DNA of 64,000 nt from Pseudomonas sp. NC02 (GCF_002874965.1 NZ_CP025624.1:868001-932000); one strand, 5' to 3'. Positions 8,553 to 25,397 are shown, counted from the first letter of the stretch. Notes: a model not told the origin generated them from the letters alone. Numbers and translations are program-made.

Positions 8553-10247
8553 TCAGTGCACCAGCATACCGGTGAACCAGTAAGCCTGGGCCAAGGTGAT
8601 CAGCCCGACGATCGTCGCGAAAAACAGGCTGTGCTTGAGGGTAAAGCGGAACAGATCGGATTCCTTGCCCACCAGGCCAGTGGCGGCGCATGCCACGGCA
8701 ATCGACTGCGGCGAGATCATCTTGCCGGTCACGCCGCCGCTGGTGTTCGCCGCTACCAGCAAGGTGTCGTTGACGCCGATCTGGTGCGCGGTAGTGGCTT
8801 GCAGCGAGCTGAACAGAGCGTTGGATGAAGTATCAGAACCCGTCAGGAATACGCCGAGCCAGCCAAGGAATGGCGAGAAGAACGGGAATGCCGCGCCGGT
8901 AGCCGCCAGCACCAGGGCCATGGTTGATGACATGCCCGAATAGTTGGTGACGAAGGCAAAGGCCAGCACCATGCCGATGGAAAGGATCGGCCAGCGCAGC
9001 TCATAAAAGGTTTCTTTCAAGGTGGTCAGACCAGTTTTGAAATCAATCTTCAGCACCAGCATCGAAACCAGGGCGGAGAAGAAAATCGCCGTGCCGGTGG
9101 CGGAAATCGGATCAAGCTTGAATACCGCCGGGATGGCTGTCGGGGTGGCAACGATGGGCGCAACCTTGATCACCAGTTGATCCAGGTGCGGGATCGCAAA
9201 GTTGAATACCGAGCTGTACATCGCGCCGCCGGCGGCGAACATCGCCTTGAACGGCTTGAGGGTCCAGATGGTGACCAGCACGGTCAGGATCAGGAACGGC
9301 GACCAGGCCTTGAAAATTTCCCCCAGGCTGTAAGGCGAAGCCAGGGTGTTGCGAGGCAGGCCAAAGCCACCGGCGCTGGCAGTGACGGCAGTGCCGGACG
9401 TTGCGCCAACGATTTGCGCGCCGGCACTGCGCTTGGGCTGCCAGACTTTCAGGAACAGGGTCAGGGAAATCAGGCTGGCCAGGGCCGAGGTGATGTCCGG
9501 TAGTTCCGGGCCGATGTAGTTCGAGGTGAAGAACTGGGTAACGGCGAAGCTCAGGCCCGCAACCAGCGCGGCAGGCCAGGTTTCCTTGACGCCGCGCAGG
9601 CCGTCCATCATGAACACCAGCCAGAACGGCACGAACAGCGACAGCAGCGGCAGCTGGCGACCGGCCATGGCGCCGATCTTGAACGCGTCGATCCCGGTCA
9701 CTTGCCCGGCCACGATGATCGGAATCCCCAGTGCGCCGAACGCAACCGGGGCGGTGTTGGCAATCAGGCACAGGCCGGCGGCGTACAGCGGGTTGAAACC
9801 CAGGCCTACCAGCAGTGCGGCGGTAATCGCCACCGGTGCGCCGAAACCGGCGGCGCCTTCCAGGAACGCGCCGAAGCAGAAGCCGATCAGCAGCACTTGC
9901 AGGCGCTGGTCGTCGGTAATCGACAGCACGGAGCTGCGGATGATTTCGAACTGGCCGCTCTTGACCGTCAGTTTGTACAGGAATACGGCGGCGACGATGA
10001 TCCAGGCGATTGGCCATAGGCCGTAGGCGAAGCCATAACCGGCGGCGGCGAGCGCCATGTCGACCGGCATCTGGAAGGCAAAGATCGCCACCAGGATCGA
10101 CAGTGCCAGGGTGATGCTGCCCGCAACGTGGCCTTTGAGGCGAAACACCGCCAGGGCCAGGAAGAAAAATACGATGGGAATGACGGCGGCCAGTGCGGAC
10201 AGGCCGAGGCTGCCGAGCGGGCTGTAGAGCTGTTGCCAGGTTTGCAT
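8553..10247 (-). CDS. lldP: L-lactate permease
   Basis: Inner-membrane uptake of lactate (and often glycolate) with protons. 564 residues, the usual family length, with 12 or more hydrophobic segments and LctP-family stretches such as [19 protein letters not shown] (about 118-136) and [15 protein letters not shown] (about 455-470). ATG at 10247. First gene of the minus-strand lactate transcript, divergent from lldR across the operator at 10300-10316. Unlike the common lldP-lldD-lldE order, lldE follows directly. Confidence 0.93.
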   Translation of the reverse strand: MQTWQQLYSPLGSLGLSALAAVIPIVFFFLALAVFRLKGHVAGSITLALSILVAIFAFQMPVDMALAAAGYGFAYGLWPIAWIIVAAVFLYKLTVKSGQFEIIRSSVLSITDDQRLQVLLIGFCFGAFLEGAAGFGAPVAITAALLVGLGFNPLYAAGLCLIANTAPVAFGALGIPIIVAGQVTGIDAFKIGAMAGRQLPLLSLFVPFWLVFMMDGLRGVKETWPAALVAGLSFAVTQFFTSNYIGPELPDITSALASLISLTLFLKVWQPKRSAGAQIVGATSGTAVTASAGGFGLPRNTLASPYSLGEIFKAWSPFLILTVLVTIWTLKPFKAMFAAGGAMYSSVFNFAIPHLDQLVIKVAPIVATPTAIPAVFKLDPISATGTAIFFSALVSMLVLKIDFKTGLTTLKETFYELRWPILSIGMVLAFAFVTNYSGMSSTMALVLAATGAAFPFFSPFLGWLGVFLTGSDTSSNALFSSLQATTAHQIGVNDTLLVAANTSGGVTGKMISPQSIAVACAATGLVGKESDLFRFTLKHSLFFATIVGLITLAQAYWFTGMLVH

Positions 10248-10299
10248 ATGGGGTGGCCCCTAATTGTTGTTGGTCAGGCACTGCTTGGATGATTTGGGT

Positions 10300-10316
10300 A
10301 ATTGGTATTACCAATT
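10300..10316. promoter_or_regulatory. LldR-like operator between lldP and lldR
   Basis: Perfect 17-bp palindrome AATTGGTATTACCAATT. The core TGGTATTACCA fits the FadR/GntR-type operator TNGTNNNACNA. It sits 53 bases upstream of the lldP start in the divergent region, as expected for lactate-relieved repression. Binding is inferred. Confidence 0.8.
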
Positions 10317-10508
10317 TACAATCACCGTTGGCTAGGTTAAAAGCCTTCTGGGGGGTGTGTCAATTTGCCGCTTGTGAATCTTTGGTCGTAGGTCGGGGTT
10401 GGTGGGTGCTGATTGGCTTAAACGAGGGCGTTCTGATAGGTGCCGGATACGCGGCGATAGGCCAGAATAGGTGCCCCGGCGAGTGGTCGGGATGGTGGAG
10501 AGTGAGTT

Positions 10509-11276
10509 ATGGGGTTTGATCAGGTGCGTCAGCGCCGTTTGTCTGACGACATCGTCGAGCAGCTTGAGGGCATGATCCTTGAGGGCACGCTGAAGTCGGG
10601 CGAGCGCTTGCCGGCCGAGCGCGCACTGGCCGAGCAGTTCGGGGTGTCGCGGCCGTCGTTGCGTGAGGCGATCCAGAAGCTGGTGGCAAAAGGTTTGCTG
10701 ATCAGTCGCCAGGGTGGTGGCAATTATGTGGTGGAGTCGCTGGGTTCAACCTTCAGTGATCCGCTGCTGCATCTGCTGGAAAATAATCCGGAGGCTCAGC
10801 GTGATCTTCTGGAGTTTCGTCAGACCCTGGAGGCCTCGTGCGCGTATTACGCAGCGTTGCGTGCCACTGAGGTGGACCGCGAGCGGCTGACCGCGGCGTT
10901 CGAGGAGTTGCAGGATTGCTACACGCGGTCGGATGAAGTGAGCCGGGCGGAAGAGGGCGCGGCGGATGCGAGGTTTCACCTGGCCATCGCCGAGGCCAGC
11001 CATAACGCGGTATTGCTGCACACCATTCGCGGCCTGTTCGACCTGCTCAAGCGCAACGTGGTGACCAACATTGGTGGCATGTATCAGCAGCGTACGGAGA
11101 CCCGCGACATGCTGATCAATCAGCATCGGGACCTGTACCTGGCGATTATCGAGGGGCGTGCCGAGCAGGCACGGGAAGTATCAACACGTCACCTGCTGTA
11201 TGTGCAGGAAGTGCTGGAGGAAGTGCGGCAGGAGGTTCAGCGCATGGCCCGGGCGGAACGGCGCAAAGGGATGTAG
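10509..11276 (+). CDS. lldR: GntR/FadR-family lactate regulator
   Basis: Represses the divergent lactate genes in the absence of lactate. 255 residues: an N-terminal winged helix-turn-helix (about 10-75) with LPAERALAEQFGVSRPSLREAIQKL, then an all-helical FCD ligand domain (about 90-230) with the metal/ligand residues around DARFHLAIAEASHN and NQHRDLYLAI. Divergent from lldP with the palindromic operator between. Probably monocistronic; a hairpin follows at 11291-11308. Confidence 0.92.
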   Translation: MGFDQVRQRRLSDDIVEQLEGMILEGTLKSGERLPAERALAEQFGVSRPSLREAIQKLVAKGLLISRQGGGNYVVESLGSTFSDPLLHLLENNPEAQRDLLEFRQTLEASCAYYAALRATEVDRERLTAAFEELQDCYTRSDEVSRAEEGAADARFHLAIAEASHNAVLLHTIRGLFDLLKRNVVTNIGGMYQQRTETRDMLINQHRDLYLAIIEGRAEQAREVSTRHLLYVQEVLEEVRQEVQRMARAERRKGM

Positions 11277-11290
11277 CAAATGCTGTGGAT

Positions 11291-11308
11291 GAGGGAGCGG
11301 GCTCCCTC
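11291..11308. repeat. Hairpin / single REP-like element between lldR and smpB
   Basis: GAGGGAGC-GG-GCTCCCTC between the convergent ends of lldR and smpB. It looks like the GC-rich short palindromes dispersed in P. fluorescens genomes, and could also help termination. Confidence 0.5.
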
Positions 11309-11331
11309 GGCCACATCAAGTCACAAGAAAG

Positions 11332-11814
11332 TCAGTCTTCCTTGCCCTTGTTGCGCACGGCACGCTGCAATTCCCGGTTGGAATCGCGCTCGCGCTCGGT
11401 ATCACGCTTGTCGTATTCCTTCTTGCCCTTGCCCAGTGCGATCTCGCACTTGACCAGGTGCTTGCTCCAGTACCACGACAGGCAGACACAGGCGTAGCCC
11501 TTTTGCTGCACGGCGGCGTGGAGCTTTTCCAGCTCGCGGGCATTGAGCAACAGCTTGCGCGTGCGCACCGGGTCGGCGATCACGTGGGTGCTCGCGGTCA
11601 TCAGCGGCGTGATATGACTGCCGAGCAGCCATGCCTCGCCGTCTTTGAGCAGCACATAACTGTCGACCAGCTGCAGCTTGCTGGCACGCAGACTTTTTAC
11701 TTCCCAGCCGGCCAGGACCAGACCAGCCTCGAAACGATGTTCGATGAAGTAATCGTGTCGCGCCTTTTTATTTTGCGCGATGGTCCCTGTTGGGTGTTTC
11801 TTTTGTTTAGCCAT
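11332..11814 (-). CDS. smpB: SsrA-binding protein SmpB
   Basis: Binds the tRNA-like domain of tmRNA and delivers it to stalled ribosomes. 160 residues, typical length. Starts [24 protein letters not shown]; contains the beta-barrel core with [10 protein letters not shown] and the lysine/arginine-rich C-terminal tail ([15 protein letters not shown]) that enters the decoding centre. The ATG at 11814 is preferred although the frame extends well upstream, because homology begins here. Divergent from the ratA-like gene; ssrA is only 6 kb away. Confidence 0.96.
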   Translation of the reverse strand: MAKQKKHPTGTIAQNKKARHDYFIEHRFEAGLVLAGWEVKSLRASKLQLVDSYVLLKDGEAWLLGSHITPLMTASTHVIADPVRTRKLLLNARELEKLHAAVQQKGYACVCLSWYWSKHLVKCEIALGKGKKEYDKRDTERERDSNRELQRAVRNKGKED

Positions 11815-11982
11815 AGGGGCGGCATTATAGGGAGTTGCGAGCGCGTCGGCTACGGTCAACCTGCGTGCTTGAGCGTGTTGAATGAATCCCGGACAATGCA
11901 GGCTGGTTTTTGATTTTTTTCTTTCGCGAATCCTGTTGTCCTTTCGCGATGTTTGCCGCTCAGCTGTGGAAATAACGCTCAC

Positions 11983-12417
11983 ATGACGACGCATATTCAA
12001 CGTTCGGCCCTGCTGCCTTATCCGGCACAGGCGCTCTATGACCTGGTCAACGACGTGGCGCGTTACCCGGAGTTCCTGCCTTGGTGTTCGACTGCCGAGG
12101 TGTTGGAGAGCAGTGATGAGCACATGGTTGCCAGCGTGGGGGTGGCAAAGGGCGGCTTGAGCCAGCACTTTGTCACGCGCAACACGCTGGTGCCCGGGCA
12201 GTCCATCGAGATGAATCTCGAAGAAGGTCCGTTCACTCAGTTGCACGGTGTGTGGGTGTTCAAGGCGTTGAACGAGAAAGCCTGCAAGATCAGCCTGGAC
12301 CTGTCGTTCGACTATGCCGGCCCTATCGTGCGTGCCACCCTGGGGCCACTGTTCAATCAGGCGGCCAATACTCTGGTGGACGCGTTTTGCCAGCGCGCCA
12401 AGCAAATGCATGGCTGA
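11983..12417 (+). CDS. ratA: RatA / coenzyme Q-binding START-domain protein
   Basis: 144 residues forming a single START-like (polyketide cyclase) fold. Members are described either as coenzyme Q10-binding chaperones for respiration or as RatA, which blocks 70S assembly in E. coli. Visible family marks: [13 protein letters not shown] near residue 20 and the long C-terminal helix [19 protein letters not shown] at 11983. It overlaps the next gene by 8 bases, so the pair is cotranslated. Which of the two roles applies here cannot be told. Confidence 0.88.
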   Translation: MTTHIQRSALLPYPAQALYDLVNDVARYPEFLPWCSTAEVLESSDEHMVASVGVAKGGLSQHFVTRNTLVPGQSIEMNLEEGPFTQLHGVWVFKALNEKACKISLDLSFDYAGPIVRATLGPLFNQAANTLVDAFCQRAKQMHG

Positions 12418-12724
12418 GCCATTGGTTGAAATCGAGGTGGTGTACGCCGCGGTGGATCGCCAGGTGTTGATGAGCCTGGCAGTAGCGCCGGGCTCAACCC
12501 TCAGGGCCGCAGCGTTGGGCTCGGGAATGGCTGCGCAATTTCCGGAGCTGAATCTGCAGGATTGCCCCTTGGGGATTTTCGGCAAGGTGGTGGCAGACGC
12601 TGACGTGCGTGTGGTGCAGGCTGGAGACCGAATCGAGATCTATCGGCCATTGCTGGCAGATCCGATGGAGATACGTCGCTTGCGTGCGGCGAAGGCTGCC
12701 AAGGCAAAACAGCAGAATTCATAG
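12410..12724 (+). CDS. ratB: RnfH/RatB-family protein
   Basis: 104 residues with a ubiquitin-like beta-grasp fold typical of the RnfH family (UPF0125): VEIEVVYA at the start, LGIFGKVV in the middle and [20 protein letters not shown] at the end, the most conserved block. Starts at ATG 12410 within the end of ratA. Paired with ratA in many gammaproteobacteria; molecular role unknown. Confidence 0.88.
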   Translation: MAEPLVEIEVVYAAVDRQVLMSLAVAPGSTLRAAALGSGMAAQFPELNLQDCPLGIFGKVVADADVRVVQAGDRIEIYRPLLADPMEIRRLRAAKAAKAKQQNS

Positions 12725-12744
12725 CTTGAGAAACGGCAGACAAC

Positions 12745-12770
12745 AAAAAGCCCGGCATGCCGGGCTTTTT
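12745..12770. terminator. Bidirectional terminator between ratB and bamE
   Basis: AAAAAGCCCGGC and GCCGGGCTTTTT form a perfect stem with A-run and T-run on either side, serving both convergent genes. Confidence 0.92.
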
Positions 12771-12786
12771 ATCGAGCGTTACAAAC

Positions 12787-13314
12787 TTACTGCGGGCTGG
12801 CGTCCAGAGGTTCTGGAGTTGGCACCGGAACGGTTTGCACGCCGTCGACGCCTTTCTGGATCTCGTCCAGCAACGAGCCAGGCTTGGCCGGTACCTCGGA
12901 CTTGGGCTTCTCCTCGTTCTGCGCGGGCGCAGGAGCGGTGGTGCCGTTGTCCTTGCCCAGCAAGGCTTCATCGCGGCTTACGCCCGGTTTGAAGTCCCCC
13001 GACAGGCTGACGAGCTGGTCATTGCCATTGAAGATGACACTGACCCGCTCCTGCTGGCGTTCACCGCCACCAGGTTGGATGCTATAGAGATAATCCCAGC
13101 GATCGGCATGGAATGTGTCGGTCAGCAGGGGATTGCCCATGATAAACCGTACTTGCCGTCGGGTCATTCCCGGGCGTAACTGGTCTATCATGTCCTGCGT
13201 GACGACATTGCCCTGCTGGATGTCGATTTTGTAAACCCCGGGGAATGAACAACCGGCGAGTGCGAGCAGTCCCACAAAGGTGAAACTGGTTAGCAAGAGC
13301 TTGGTGTTTTGCAT
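12787..13314 (-). CDS. bamE: Outer-membrane assembly lipoprotein BamE (OmlA)
   Basis: Accessory lipoprotein of the BAM complex that folds outer-membrane barrels. 175 residues. Signal peptide with lipobox LALAG and lipidated Cys22. The SmpA/OmlA domain spans about 28-105, with [19 protein letters not shown] and [10 protein letters not shown] as the family core. The C-terminal 60 residues are a low-complexity Ala/Pro/Glu tail. Divergent from fur, as in other pseudomonads. Confidence 0.95.
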   Translation of the reverse strand: MQNTKLLLTSFTFVGLLALAGCSFPGVYKIDIQQGNVVTQDMIDQLRPGMTRRQVRFIMGNPLLTDTFHADRWDYLYSIQPGGGERQQERVSVIFNGNDQLVSLSGDFKPGVSRDEALLGKDNGTTAPAPAQNEEKPKSEVPAKPGSLLDEIQKGVDGVQTVPVPTPEPLDASPQ

Positions 13315-13412
13315 CGGTGGGCGACTTCCACTATCTTGGCTGGGACAACGTAAACGCCGATCATACCCGTATTAAGAGAAGCTGCGAAGCAGCATCCGCG
13401 AGAAAGCTAACC

Positions 13413-13817
13413 ATGGTTGAAAATAGCGAACTACGCAAAGCCGGTCTTAAAGTGACTCTGCCACGAGTCAAGATTCTACAAATGCTCGATTCTGCTGAGC
13501 AGCGCCACATGAGTGCCGAGGATGTATACAAGGCGCTGATGGAGTCTAACGAGGACGTCGGCCTGGCCACGGTTTACCGTGTTCTGACCCAGTTTGAAGC
13601 AGCAGGACTGGTGGTTCGTCATAATTTCGACGGCGGTCATGCAGTGTTCGAACTGGCCGACGGCGGTCATCACGACCACATGGTTGACCTGGATACCAAT
13701 GAGGTTATCGAGTTCACCAGTCCGGAAATCGAGAAGCTCCAGCACATGATCGCTGAGCAGCATGGATTCGATTTGGTGGACCACAATCTGGTTCTCTACA
13801 TACGTAAGAAAAAGTAA
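13413..13817 (+). CDS. fur: Ferric uptake regulator
   Basis: Iron-dependent repressor of siderophore and uptake genes. 134 residues: winged helix (1-82) with DVGLATVYRVLTQFEAAGL, and dimerisation/metal domain with HHDHMVDLD near residue 87. The CxxC zinc-binding pairs found in E. coli Fur are absent; the protein contains no cysteine at all, as is usual for Pseudomonas Fur. ATG at 13413; the frame extends upstream but the extension is not conserved-looking. Confidence 0.97.
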   Translation: MVENSELRKAGLKVTLPRVKILQMLDSAEQRHMSAEDVYKALMESNEDVGLATVYRVLTQFEAAGLVVRHNFDGGHAVFELADGGHHDHMVDLDTNEVIEFTSPEIEKLQHMIAEQHGFDLVDHNLVLYIRKKK

Positions 13818-13850
13818 GAAAGCTACGCAGATTCGCTCTGCGAAACGATC

Positions 13851-13881
13851 GAAGGCGACCCTAGGGTCGCCTTCGTGCTTT
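13851..13881. terminator. Terminator between fur and recN
   Basis: GAAGGCGACC pairs with GGTCGCCTTC around a CTAG loop, followed by GTGCTTTCT. Between convergent genes; probably serves fur. Confidence 0.75.
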
Positions 13882-13913
13882 CTATAGAAAGAAAATACTC
13901 AGTAAGCCAGGCT

Positions 13914-15587
13914 TCAGACCTTCGCGGTTACCACCATTTTCTTCGCGTGAGCCAGGGACTCCTTGGTCAGGTCGATGCCGCCGAGCATCCGCGCCACTTC
14001 TTCTACCCGTTCGGTCTTGTTCAGCTTGGACACGGCGGTATGGGTCGCATCGCTGCCTCGCACCTTGTGCACGAACAAGTGCTGATGCCCTTGGGCGGCT
14101 ACTTGTGGCAAGTGGGTAACGGTCAGTACCTGGCCGCGATCGCCCAGCCGGCGCAGCAACTGGCCCACGATCTCGGCCGTCGGGCCGCCGATCCCTACGT
14201 CCACTTCATCGAATACCAGTGTTGGCACGCGAGAGGTCTGGGCTGTGATCACCTGAATCGCCAGGCTGATCCGCGACAGCTCGCCGCCGGAAGCTACCTT
14301 TGCCAGTGCCTTGAGTGGCTGGCCCGGGTTCGCGCTGACCAGCAGTTCTACCTGTTCAAGGCCGTTGGGCAGCAGTTCATTGCTGGTGTTGGTGTGCAAC
14401 TCGATGGTGAAGCGCCCGCCGGGCATGCCCAGGCGCTGGATTTCCTGCTCTACCGCACTGGCCAGGCCGGTCGCTGCCTGATGGCGCAGGTCGCTGAGTT
14501 CTCGGGCTTTCTCGTGATAATGGCGAGCGAAGGACGCCAGCTCTTCACCCAGTCGCTCGATGGATTCGTCGTTGGCGTTCAGGGTTTCAATTTCATCCAG
14601 CAGCTTTTGCTGCATGGTTGCGACTTCAGTCGGCTGGATCCGGTGTTTGCGCGCCAGGGTGTAGATGGTGTCCAGGCGCTCTTCTATATCCTGCAGGCGG
14701 GCTGGGTCGGCATCGAAGTGATCGAGAAAGCGGTTCAGTTCGCCCACGGCTTCTTCTACCTGGATTTGCGCGCTGGTCAGCAAGGTGGTGGCTTCGTTCA
14801 GCGAGCCTGATGCGTTATTCACGCTGGATAGCCGGTTCAGGCTGGCAGTCAGGGCGTTGAGCACATTGCCGGAATCACTTTCGCTGCACTGCTCCACCAC
14901 TTGCCGGCAGATACCCAGCAGGGTTTCGGCGTTGGTGAGGTTCTTGTGTTCCTGTTCCAGTTGCTCCAGTTCCGTCTCGCCGAGCCCCAGGCTTTCCAGC
15001 TCTTCCAGTTGGTAGCTGAGCAATTGGTGGCGGGCACGCTGCTCATCGCCGGAGTTGGAAAGGCGCTCCAGCTCCTGGCGGGTCTGGCGCCAGCGCTGCG
15101 CAGCCAATTGCACCTGGCGCGCAAGATCGGTGGCACCGGCGTATTCGTCGAGGAGTCGGCGATGGGTGTCGGTTTTCAGCAGGGACTGGTGTTCATGCTG
15201 GCTGTGGATATCGATCAGCAGTTCGCCCAGGGCTTTCAAATCGCCGAGCGGGCAGGGCGTGCCATTTATATAGCCGCGGGAGCGCCCTTCGGCCGTGATC
15301 ACCCGGCGCAGGATGCACGGGCCTTCATTGTTAAGGTCGCGCTCGGCAAGCCAGGCCTCGGCTTCCGGGATATCGGCCAGGTCAAAGGTGGCGAGGATAT
15401 CGGCCTTGTCGGCGCCCGGGCGTACCACCCCGCTGTCGGCGCGATCACCCAGGGTCAGGCCCAGGGCGTCGAGCATGATCGACTTGCCGGCGCCGGTTTC
15501 GCCTGTGATTACGCTCATCCCGCGATCCAGTTCAAGATCCAGATGTTCAACGATGGCGTAGTTATGTACGGACAGGTGCACCAGCAT
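13914..15587 (-). CDS. recN: DNA repair ATPase RecN
   Basis: SMC-like protein acting in double-strand break repair. 557 residues, full family length. Walker A GETGAGKS at 29-36, long coiled coils between about 150 and 370, the ABC signature SGGELSRISLAIQ near 430 and Walker B TLVFDEVDVGIGG near 465. Faces away from grpE. Confidence 0.96.
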   Translation of the reverse strand: MLVHLSVHNYAIVEHLDLELDRGMSVITGETGAGKSIMLDALGLTLGDRADSGVVRPGADKADILATFDLADIPEAEAWLAERDLNNEGPCILRRVITAEGRSRGYINGTPCPLGDLKALGELLIDIHSQHEHQSLLKTDTHRRLLDEYAGATDLARQVQLAAQRWRQTRQELERLSNSGDEQRARHQLLSYQLEELESLGLGETELEQLEQEHKNLTNAETLLGICRQVVEQCSESDSGNVLNALTASLNRLSSVNNASGSLNEATTLLTSAQIQVEEAVGELNRFLDHFDADPARLQDIEERLDTIYTLARKHRIQPTEVATMQQKLLDEIETLNANDESIERLGEELASFARHYHEKARELSDLRHQAATGLASAVEQEIQRLGMPGGRFTIELHTNTSNELLPNGLEQVELLVSANPGQPLKALAKVASGGELSRISLAIQVITAQTSRVPTLVFDEVDVGIGGPTAEIVGQLLRRLGDRGQVLTVTHLPQVAAQGHQHLFVHKVRGSDATHTAVSKLNKTERVEEVARMLGGIDLTKESLAHAKKMVVTAKV

Positions 15588-15759
15588 GACGGCCGCTCCC
15601 AGGCTTTAGGTCTGGTTATTTATACAGTGTTTTGTTTGGAGGTGACAATCCTGATGCTTAGTCCGATTTGCTTGAATAAATCGCTTTTTAAGCGCAACAG
15701 GGAATGATTGATAAGAATTGATCCAGGACAAGTGAAAGACTTTTGGTAACGCCTCGACC

Positions 15760-15787
15760 CTTGAACCTGAAAATTGTGGCCCCATAT
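15760..15787 (+). promoter_or_regulatory. Sigma-32 (RpoH) type promoter of grpE
   Basis: CTTGAA, 14-base spacer, CCCCATAT: full match to the heat-shock promoter consensus, 53 bases before the grpE ATG. Confidence 0.85.
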
Positions 15788-15840
15788 ACCGGAACAGAAG
15801 CGCGAGTCGAGTTCGCGCATGATTTTGAAAGGAGAAATCT

Positions 15841-16401
15841 ATGGCTGACGAACAGACGCAGGATACGCAAAATCCAGACGCCAACCAGGCCGCAGGTGAA
15901 GACCTGGCCGCTCGTGTGCAAGTGCTCGAAGAGCAATTGGCAGGCGCACAGGATCAATCGTTGCGTGTTGCCGCTGATCTGCAGAACGTCCGCCGCCGCG
16001 CCGAGCAGGATGTAGAAAAAGCTCACAAATTCGCCCTGGAAAAATTTGCCGGTGATCTGTTGCCGATCATCGACAGCCTGGAGCGTGGCCTTGAGCTGTC
16101 CAACCCGGACGACGAAAACATCCGCCCAATGCGCGAAGGGATCGAACTGACCCTGAAAATGTTCCAGGACACCCTGAAGCGTTATCAGCTGGAAGCCATC
16201 GATCCGCAAGGCGGCGAGCCGTTCAATGCCGAACATCACCAGGCAATGGCGATGCAGGAAAACGCTGATCTTGAGCCGAACAGCGTATTGAAGGTGTTCC
16301 AGAAGGGTTACCAGCTCAATGGTCGCTTGCTGCGCCCGGCAATGGTTGTGGTGAGCAAGGCTCCTGCACCGGTTGCACCTTCTATTGATGAGCAGGCTTG
16401 A
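15841..16401 (+). CDS. grpE: Nucleotide exchange factor GrpE
   Basis: Releases ADP from DnaK in the chaperone cycle. 186 residues: acidic unstructured N-terminus (1-30), long dimerising helix (about 30-85) with [14 protein letters not shown], and the C-terminal beta domain that contacts DnaK (NPDD onward, with [19 protein letters not shown]). Good SD (AAAGGAGA) 6 bases upstream. First gene of grpE-dnaK-dnaJ-dapB. Confidence 0.97.
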   Translation: MADEQTQDTQNPDANQAAGEDLAARVQVLEEQLAGAQDQSLRVAADLQNVRRRAEQDVEKAHKFALEKFAGDLLPIIDSLERGLELSNPDDENIRPMREGIELTLKMFQDTLKRYQLEAIDPQGGEPFNAEHHQAMAMQENADLEPNSVLKVFQKGYQLNGRLLRPAMVVVSKAPAPVAPSIDEQA

Positions 16402-16424
16402 AATAAGTCGTAACGGCCCCATCT
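16397..16424 (+). promoter_or_regulatory. Second sigma-32 type promoter, for dnaK, overlapping the grpE stop codon
   Basis: CTTGAA, 14-base spacer, CCCCATCT. The -35 box includes the grpE TGA. The same 14-base spacing is used in the grpE promoter. Confidence 0.82.
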
Positions 16425-16445
16425 ATAAGTCAAGCGTTTAAGTAC

Positions 16446-16474
16446 TGCCGCAGTTAGCCACCACTGCTGCGGCA
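16446..16474 (+). other. 5' UTR hairpin upstream of dnaK
   Basis: TGCCGCAG pairs with CTGCGGCA, followed by seven A, so it is not a plus-strand terminator. It lies in the dnaK leader downstream of the sigma-32 promoter. Confidence 0.5.
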
Positions 16475-16503
16475 AAAAAATCTAAGTTTCGGGAGAGTAA
16501 ATC

Positions 16504-18420
<1,917 letters not shown>

Positions 18421-18471
18421 CTTGGTCGCCCGGTTGACCGCTCACAAGCGGTGACTGGTAGGATGTCGCCG

Positions 18472-18491
18472 CGCGGGAGCTTGCTCCCGCG
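18472..18491. repeat. Single REP-like palindrome between dnaK and dnaJ
   Basis: CGCGGGAGC-TT-GCTCCCGCG arrangement. The remainder of the 316-base gap holds another short hairpin (18438-18453, ACCGCT / AGCGGT) and the dnaJ promoter below. Confidence 0.6.
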
Positions 18492-18641
18492 TTGGCGTGT
18501 CTGGGGTACGCGAATTTTTACAGCATGCGACAACGCTCGGATGCTGGCGGTGTGATCGGGAATGCTCCTGCTTTCCGGACGACAGTCACCGCGTTTTTGG
18601 CCGGTTTCCGGTTGAAAGCAGTAACGACCAGGATCGTTGAA

Positions 18642-18670
18642 TTGACGTGAGTTGGGTCCGGGCCTGTATT
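18642..18670 (+). promoter_or_regulatory. Possible sigma-70 promoter of dnaJ
   Basis: TTGACG, 17-base spacer, TGTATT, 66 bases before the dnaJ ATG. The -10 matches four of six positions. Confidence 0.5.
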
Positions 18671-18736
18671 GGGGCTCAACGAGTTTGGCAAGGCTCAGGA
18701 GGGTTTTGCCGGACGTCCTTAAGAGTGCAAAGACTT

Positions 18737-20678
<1,942 letters not shown>

Positions 20679-20693
20679 GAAGTAGCTAAAACG

Positions 20694-20725
20694 GGGTCTC
20701 AGGAATATGCTGAGGCCCGGTTTTT
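20694..20725 (+). terminator. Terminator after dapB
   Basis: GGGTCTCA pairs with TGAGGCCC (one G-U), then GGTTTTT. Separates dapB from the carA leader. Confidence 0.75.
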
Positions 20726-20854
20726 ACCCGCTAGGCGACGTCCTGTCGCATTCCCCTGCCTTTAAGGCTCATTAGCGGTGGACCAAAAAAGCCTTTTTCT
20801 GTAAGCTACAGCTTTAGTGTGTCCACTAAAAGCGCGCAGAATAATTCAGTGAAG

Positions 20855-20892
20855 AAGCGGGGTGACGTGTCCATACGTCACTCCGCTTTTTT
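20855..20892 (+). promoter_or_regulatory. Attenuator-like terminator hairpin in the carA leader
   Basis: A 14-bp stem (20855-20868 with 20875-20888, one G-U pair) around a GTCCAT loop, followed by six T, 45 bases before the carA TTG. A second terminator here, after the dapB one, would be redundant unless a promoter lies between them. A short GTG-initiated frame (20817-20852, reading KARR then a stop 2 bases before the stem) precedes it but lacks a good SD. Confidence 0.6.
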
Positions 20893-20937
20893 ACAACCTG
20901 CGATCGCCCTTTCAGGCTTTATTTACGGGAGGTCTTC

Positions 20938-22074
20938 TTGACTAAGCCAGCCATACTCGCCCTTGCTGATGGCAGCATTTTTCGCGGCGAAGCCATTGGA
21001 GCCGACGGTCAGACCGTTGGAGAGGTGGTGTTCAACACCGCCATGACCGGCTATCAGGAAATCCTTACTGATCCTTCCTACGCCCAACAGATCGTTACCC
21101 TGACCTATCCGCACATCGGCAACACCGGTACTACACCGGAAGACGCCGAGTCTGATCGTGTCTGGTCGGCTGGCCTGGTCATTCGTGACCTGCCACTGGT
21201 AGCGAGCAACTGGCGTAACACGATGTCCCTGTCCGATTACCTGAAAGCCAACAACGTTGTGGCGATCGCCGGTATCGATACGCGTCGCCTGACACGCATC
21301 CTGCGTGAAAAAGGCTCGCAGAACGGCTGCATCATGGCCGGTGACAACATCTCCGAAGAAGCAGCGATCGCAGCGGCCCAAGGTTTCCCTGGCCTGAAAG
21401 GCATGGATCTGGCGAAAGTCGTCAGCACCAAGGAAACGTACGAGTGGCGCTCCACCGTCTGGGACTTGAAGACCGACAGCCACGCGACCATCGAAGCTTC
21501 CGAACTGCCGTACCACGTCGTGGCCTACGACTACGGTATCAAGCACAACATCCTGCGCATGCTGGTCGAGCGCGGTTGCCGCGTGACCGTGGTGCCTGCG
21601 CAGACCCCGGCCAACGACGTACTGGCCCTGCAGCCCGACGGCGTGTTCCTGTCCAACGGCCCGGGTGACCCGGAGCCTTGCGACTACGCCATCAAGGCGA
21701 TCAAGGAAGTGCTGGAAACCGAGATCCCGGTGTTCGGCATCTGCCTCGGCCACCAGTTGCTGGCCCTGGCCTCCGGCGCCAAGACCCTGAAAATGGGTCA
21801 CGGCCACCACGGTGCCAACCACCCGGTGCAGGACCTGGACACTGGCGTCGTGATGATCACCAGCCAGAACCACGGTTTTGCGGTGGATGAAGCGACGCTG
21901 CCGGGCAACGTCCGGGCGATTCACAAGTCGCTGTTCGACGGTTCCCTGCAAGGTATCGAGCGCACCGACAAGAGCGCGTTCAGCTTCCAGGGCCACCCTG
22001 AAGCAAGCCCGGGCCCGAACGACGTAGCGCCGCTGTTCGACCGTTTCATCAATGAGATGGCCAAGCGACGCTAA
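20938..22074 (+). CDS. carA: Carbamoyl-phosphate synthase small subunit (glutaminase)
   Basis: Supplies ammonia from glutamine for carbamoyl phosphate, shared by arginine and pyrimidine synthesis. 378 residues. N-terminal CPSase_sm domain (1-150), class I glutamine amidotransferase domain with nucleophile Cys269 in FGICLGHQ and the His/Glu pair in GHPEASPG near 350. TTG start with GGGAGG 5 bases upstream. Forms a heterodimer with CarB. Confidence 0.98.
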   Translation: MTKPAILALADGSIFRGEAIGADGQTVGEVVFNTAMTGYQEILTDPSYAQQIVTLTYPHIGNTGTTPEDAESDRVWSAGLVIRDLPLVASNWRNTMSLSDYLKANNVVAIAGIDTRRLTRILREKGSQNGCIMAGDNISEEAAIAAAQGFPGLKGMDLAKVVSTKETYEWRSTVWDLKTDSHATIEASELPYHVVAYDYGIKHNILRMLVERGCRVTVVPAQTPANDVLALQPDGVFLSNGPGDPEPCDYAIKAIKEVLETEIPVFGICLGHQLLALASGAKTLKMGHGHHGANHPVQDLDTGVVMITSQNHGFAVDEATLPGNVRAIHKSLFDGSLQGIERTDKSAFSFQGHPEASPGPNDVAPLFDRFINEMAKRR

Positions 22075-22082
22075 CTGAGCGG

Positions 22083-22120
22083 CCTGAGGGCGGCCCGGGA
22101 AACCGGCGGCCCCCTCGGGC
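22083..22120 (+). other. Intercistronic hairpin between carA and carB
   Basis: GCC-GAGGG... and CCCTCGGGC arms fold a GC-rich stem in the 105-base gap. No U-tract. Some pseudomonads carry an extra gene here; none is present. Confidence 0.4.
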
Positions 22121-22179
22121 TCTTCAAAGATTGTTCAAGACGGCTTGCCGACTGACCTGCGGATTTGAGTGACAAACCC

Positions 22180-25397
<3,218 letters not shown>

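Noticed and set aside
20745..20775. Possible ArgR site (TGTCGC) before carA
   Set aside because: Only a single half-site without the expected AA spacing; too weak to call.
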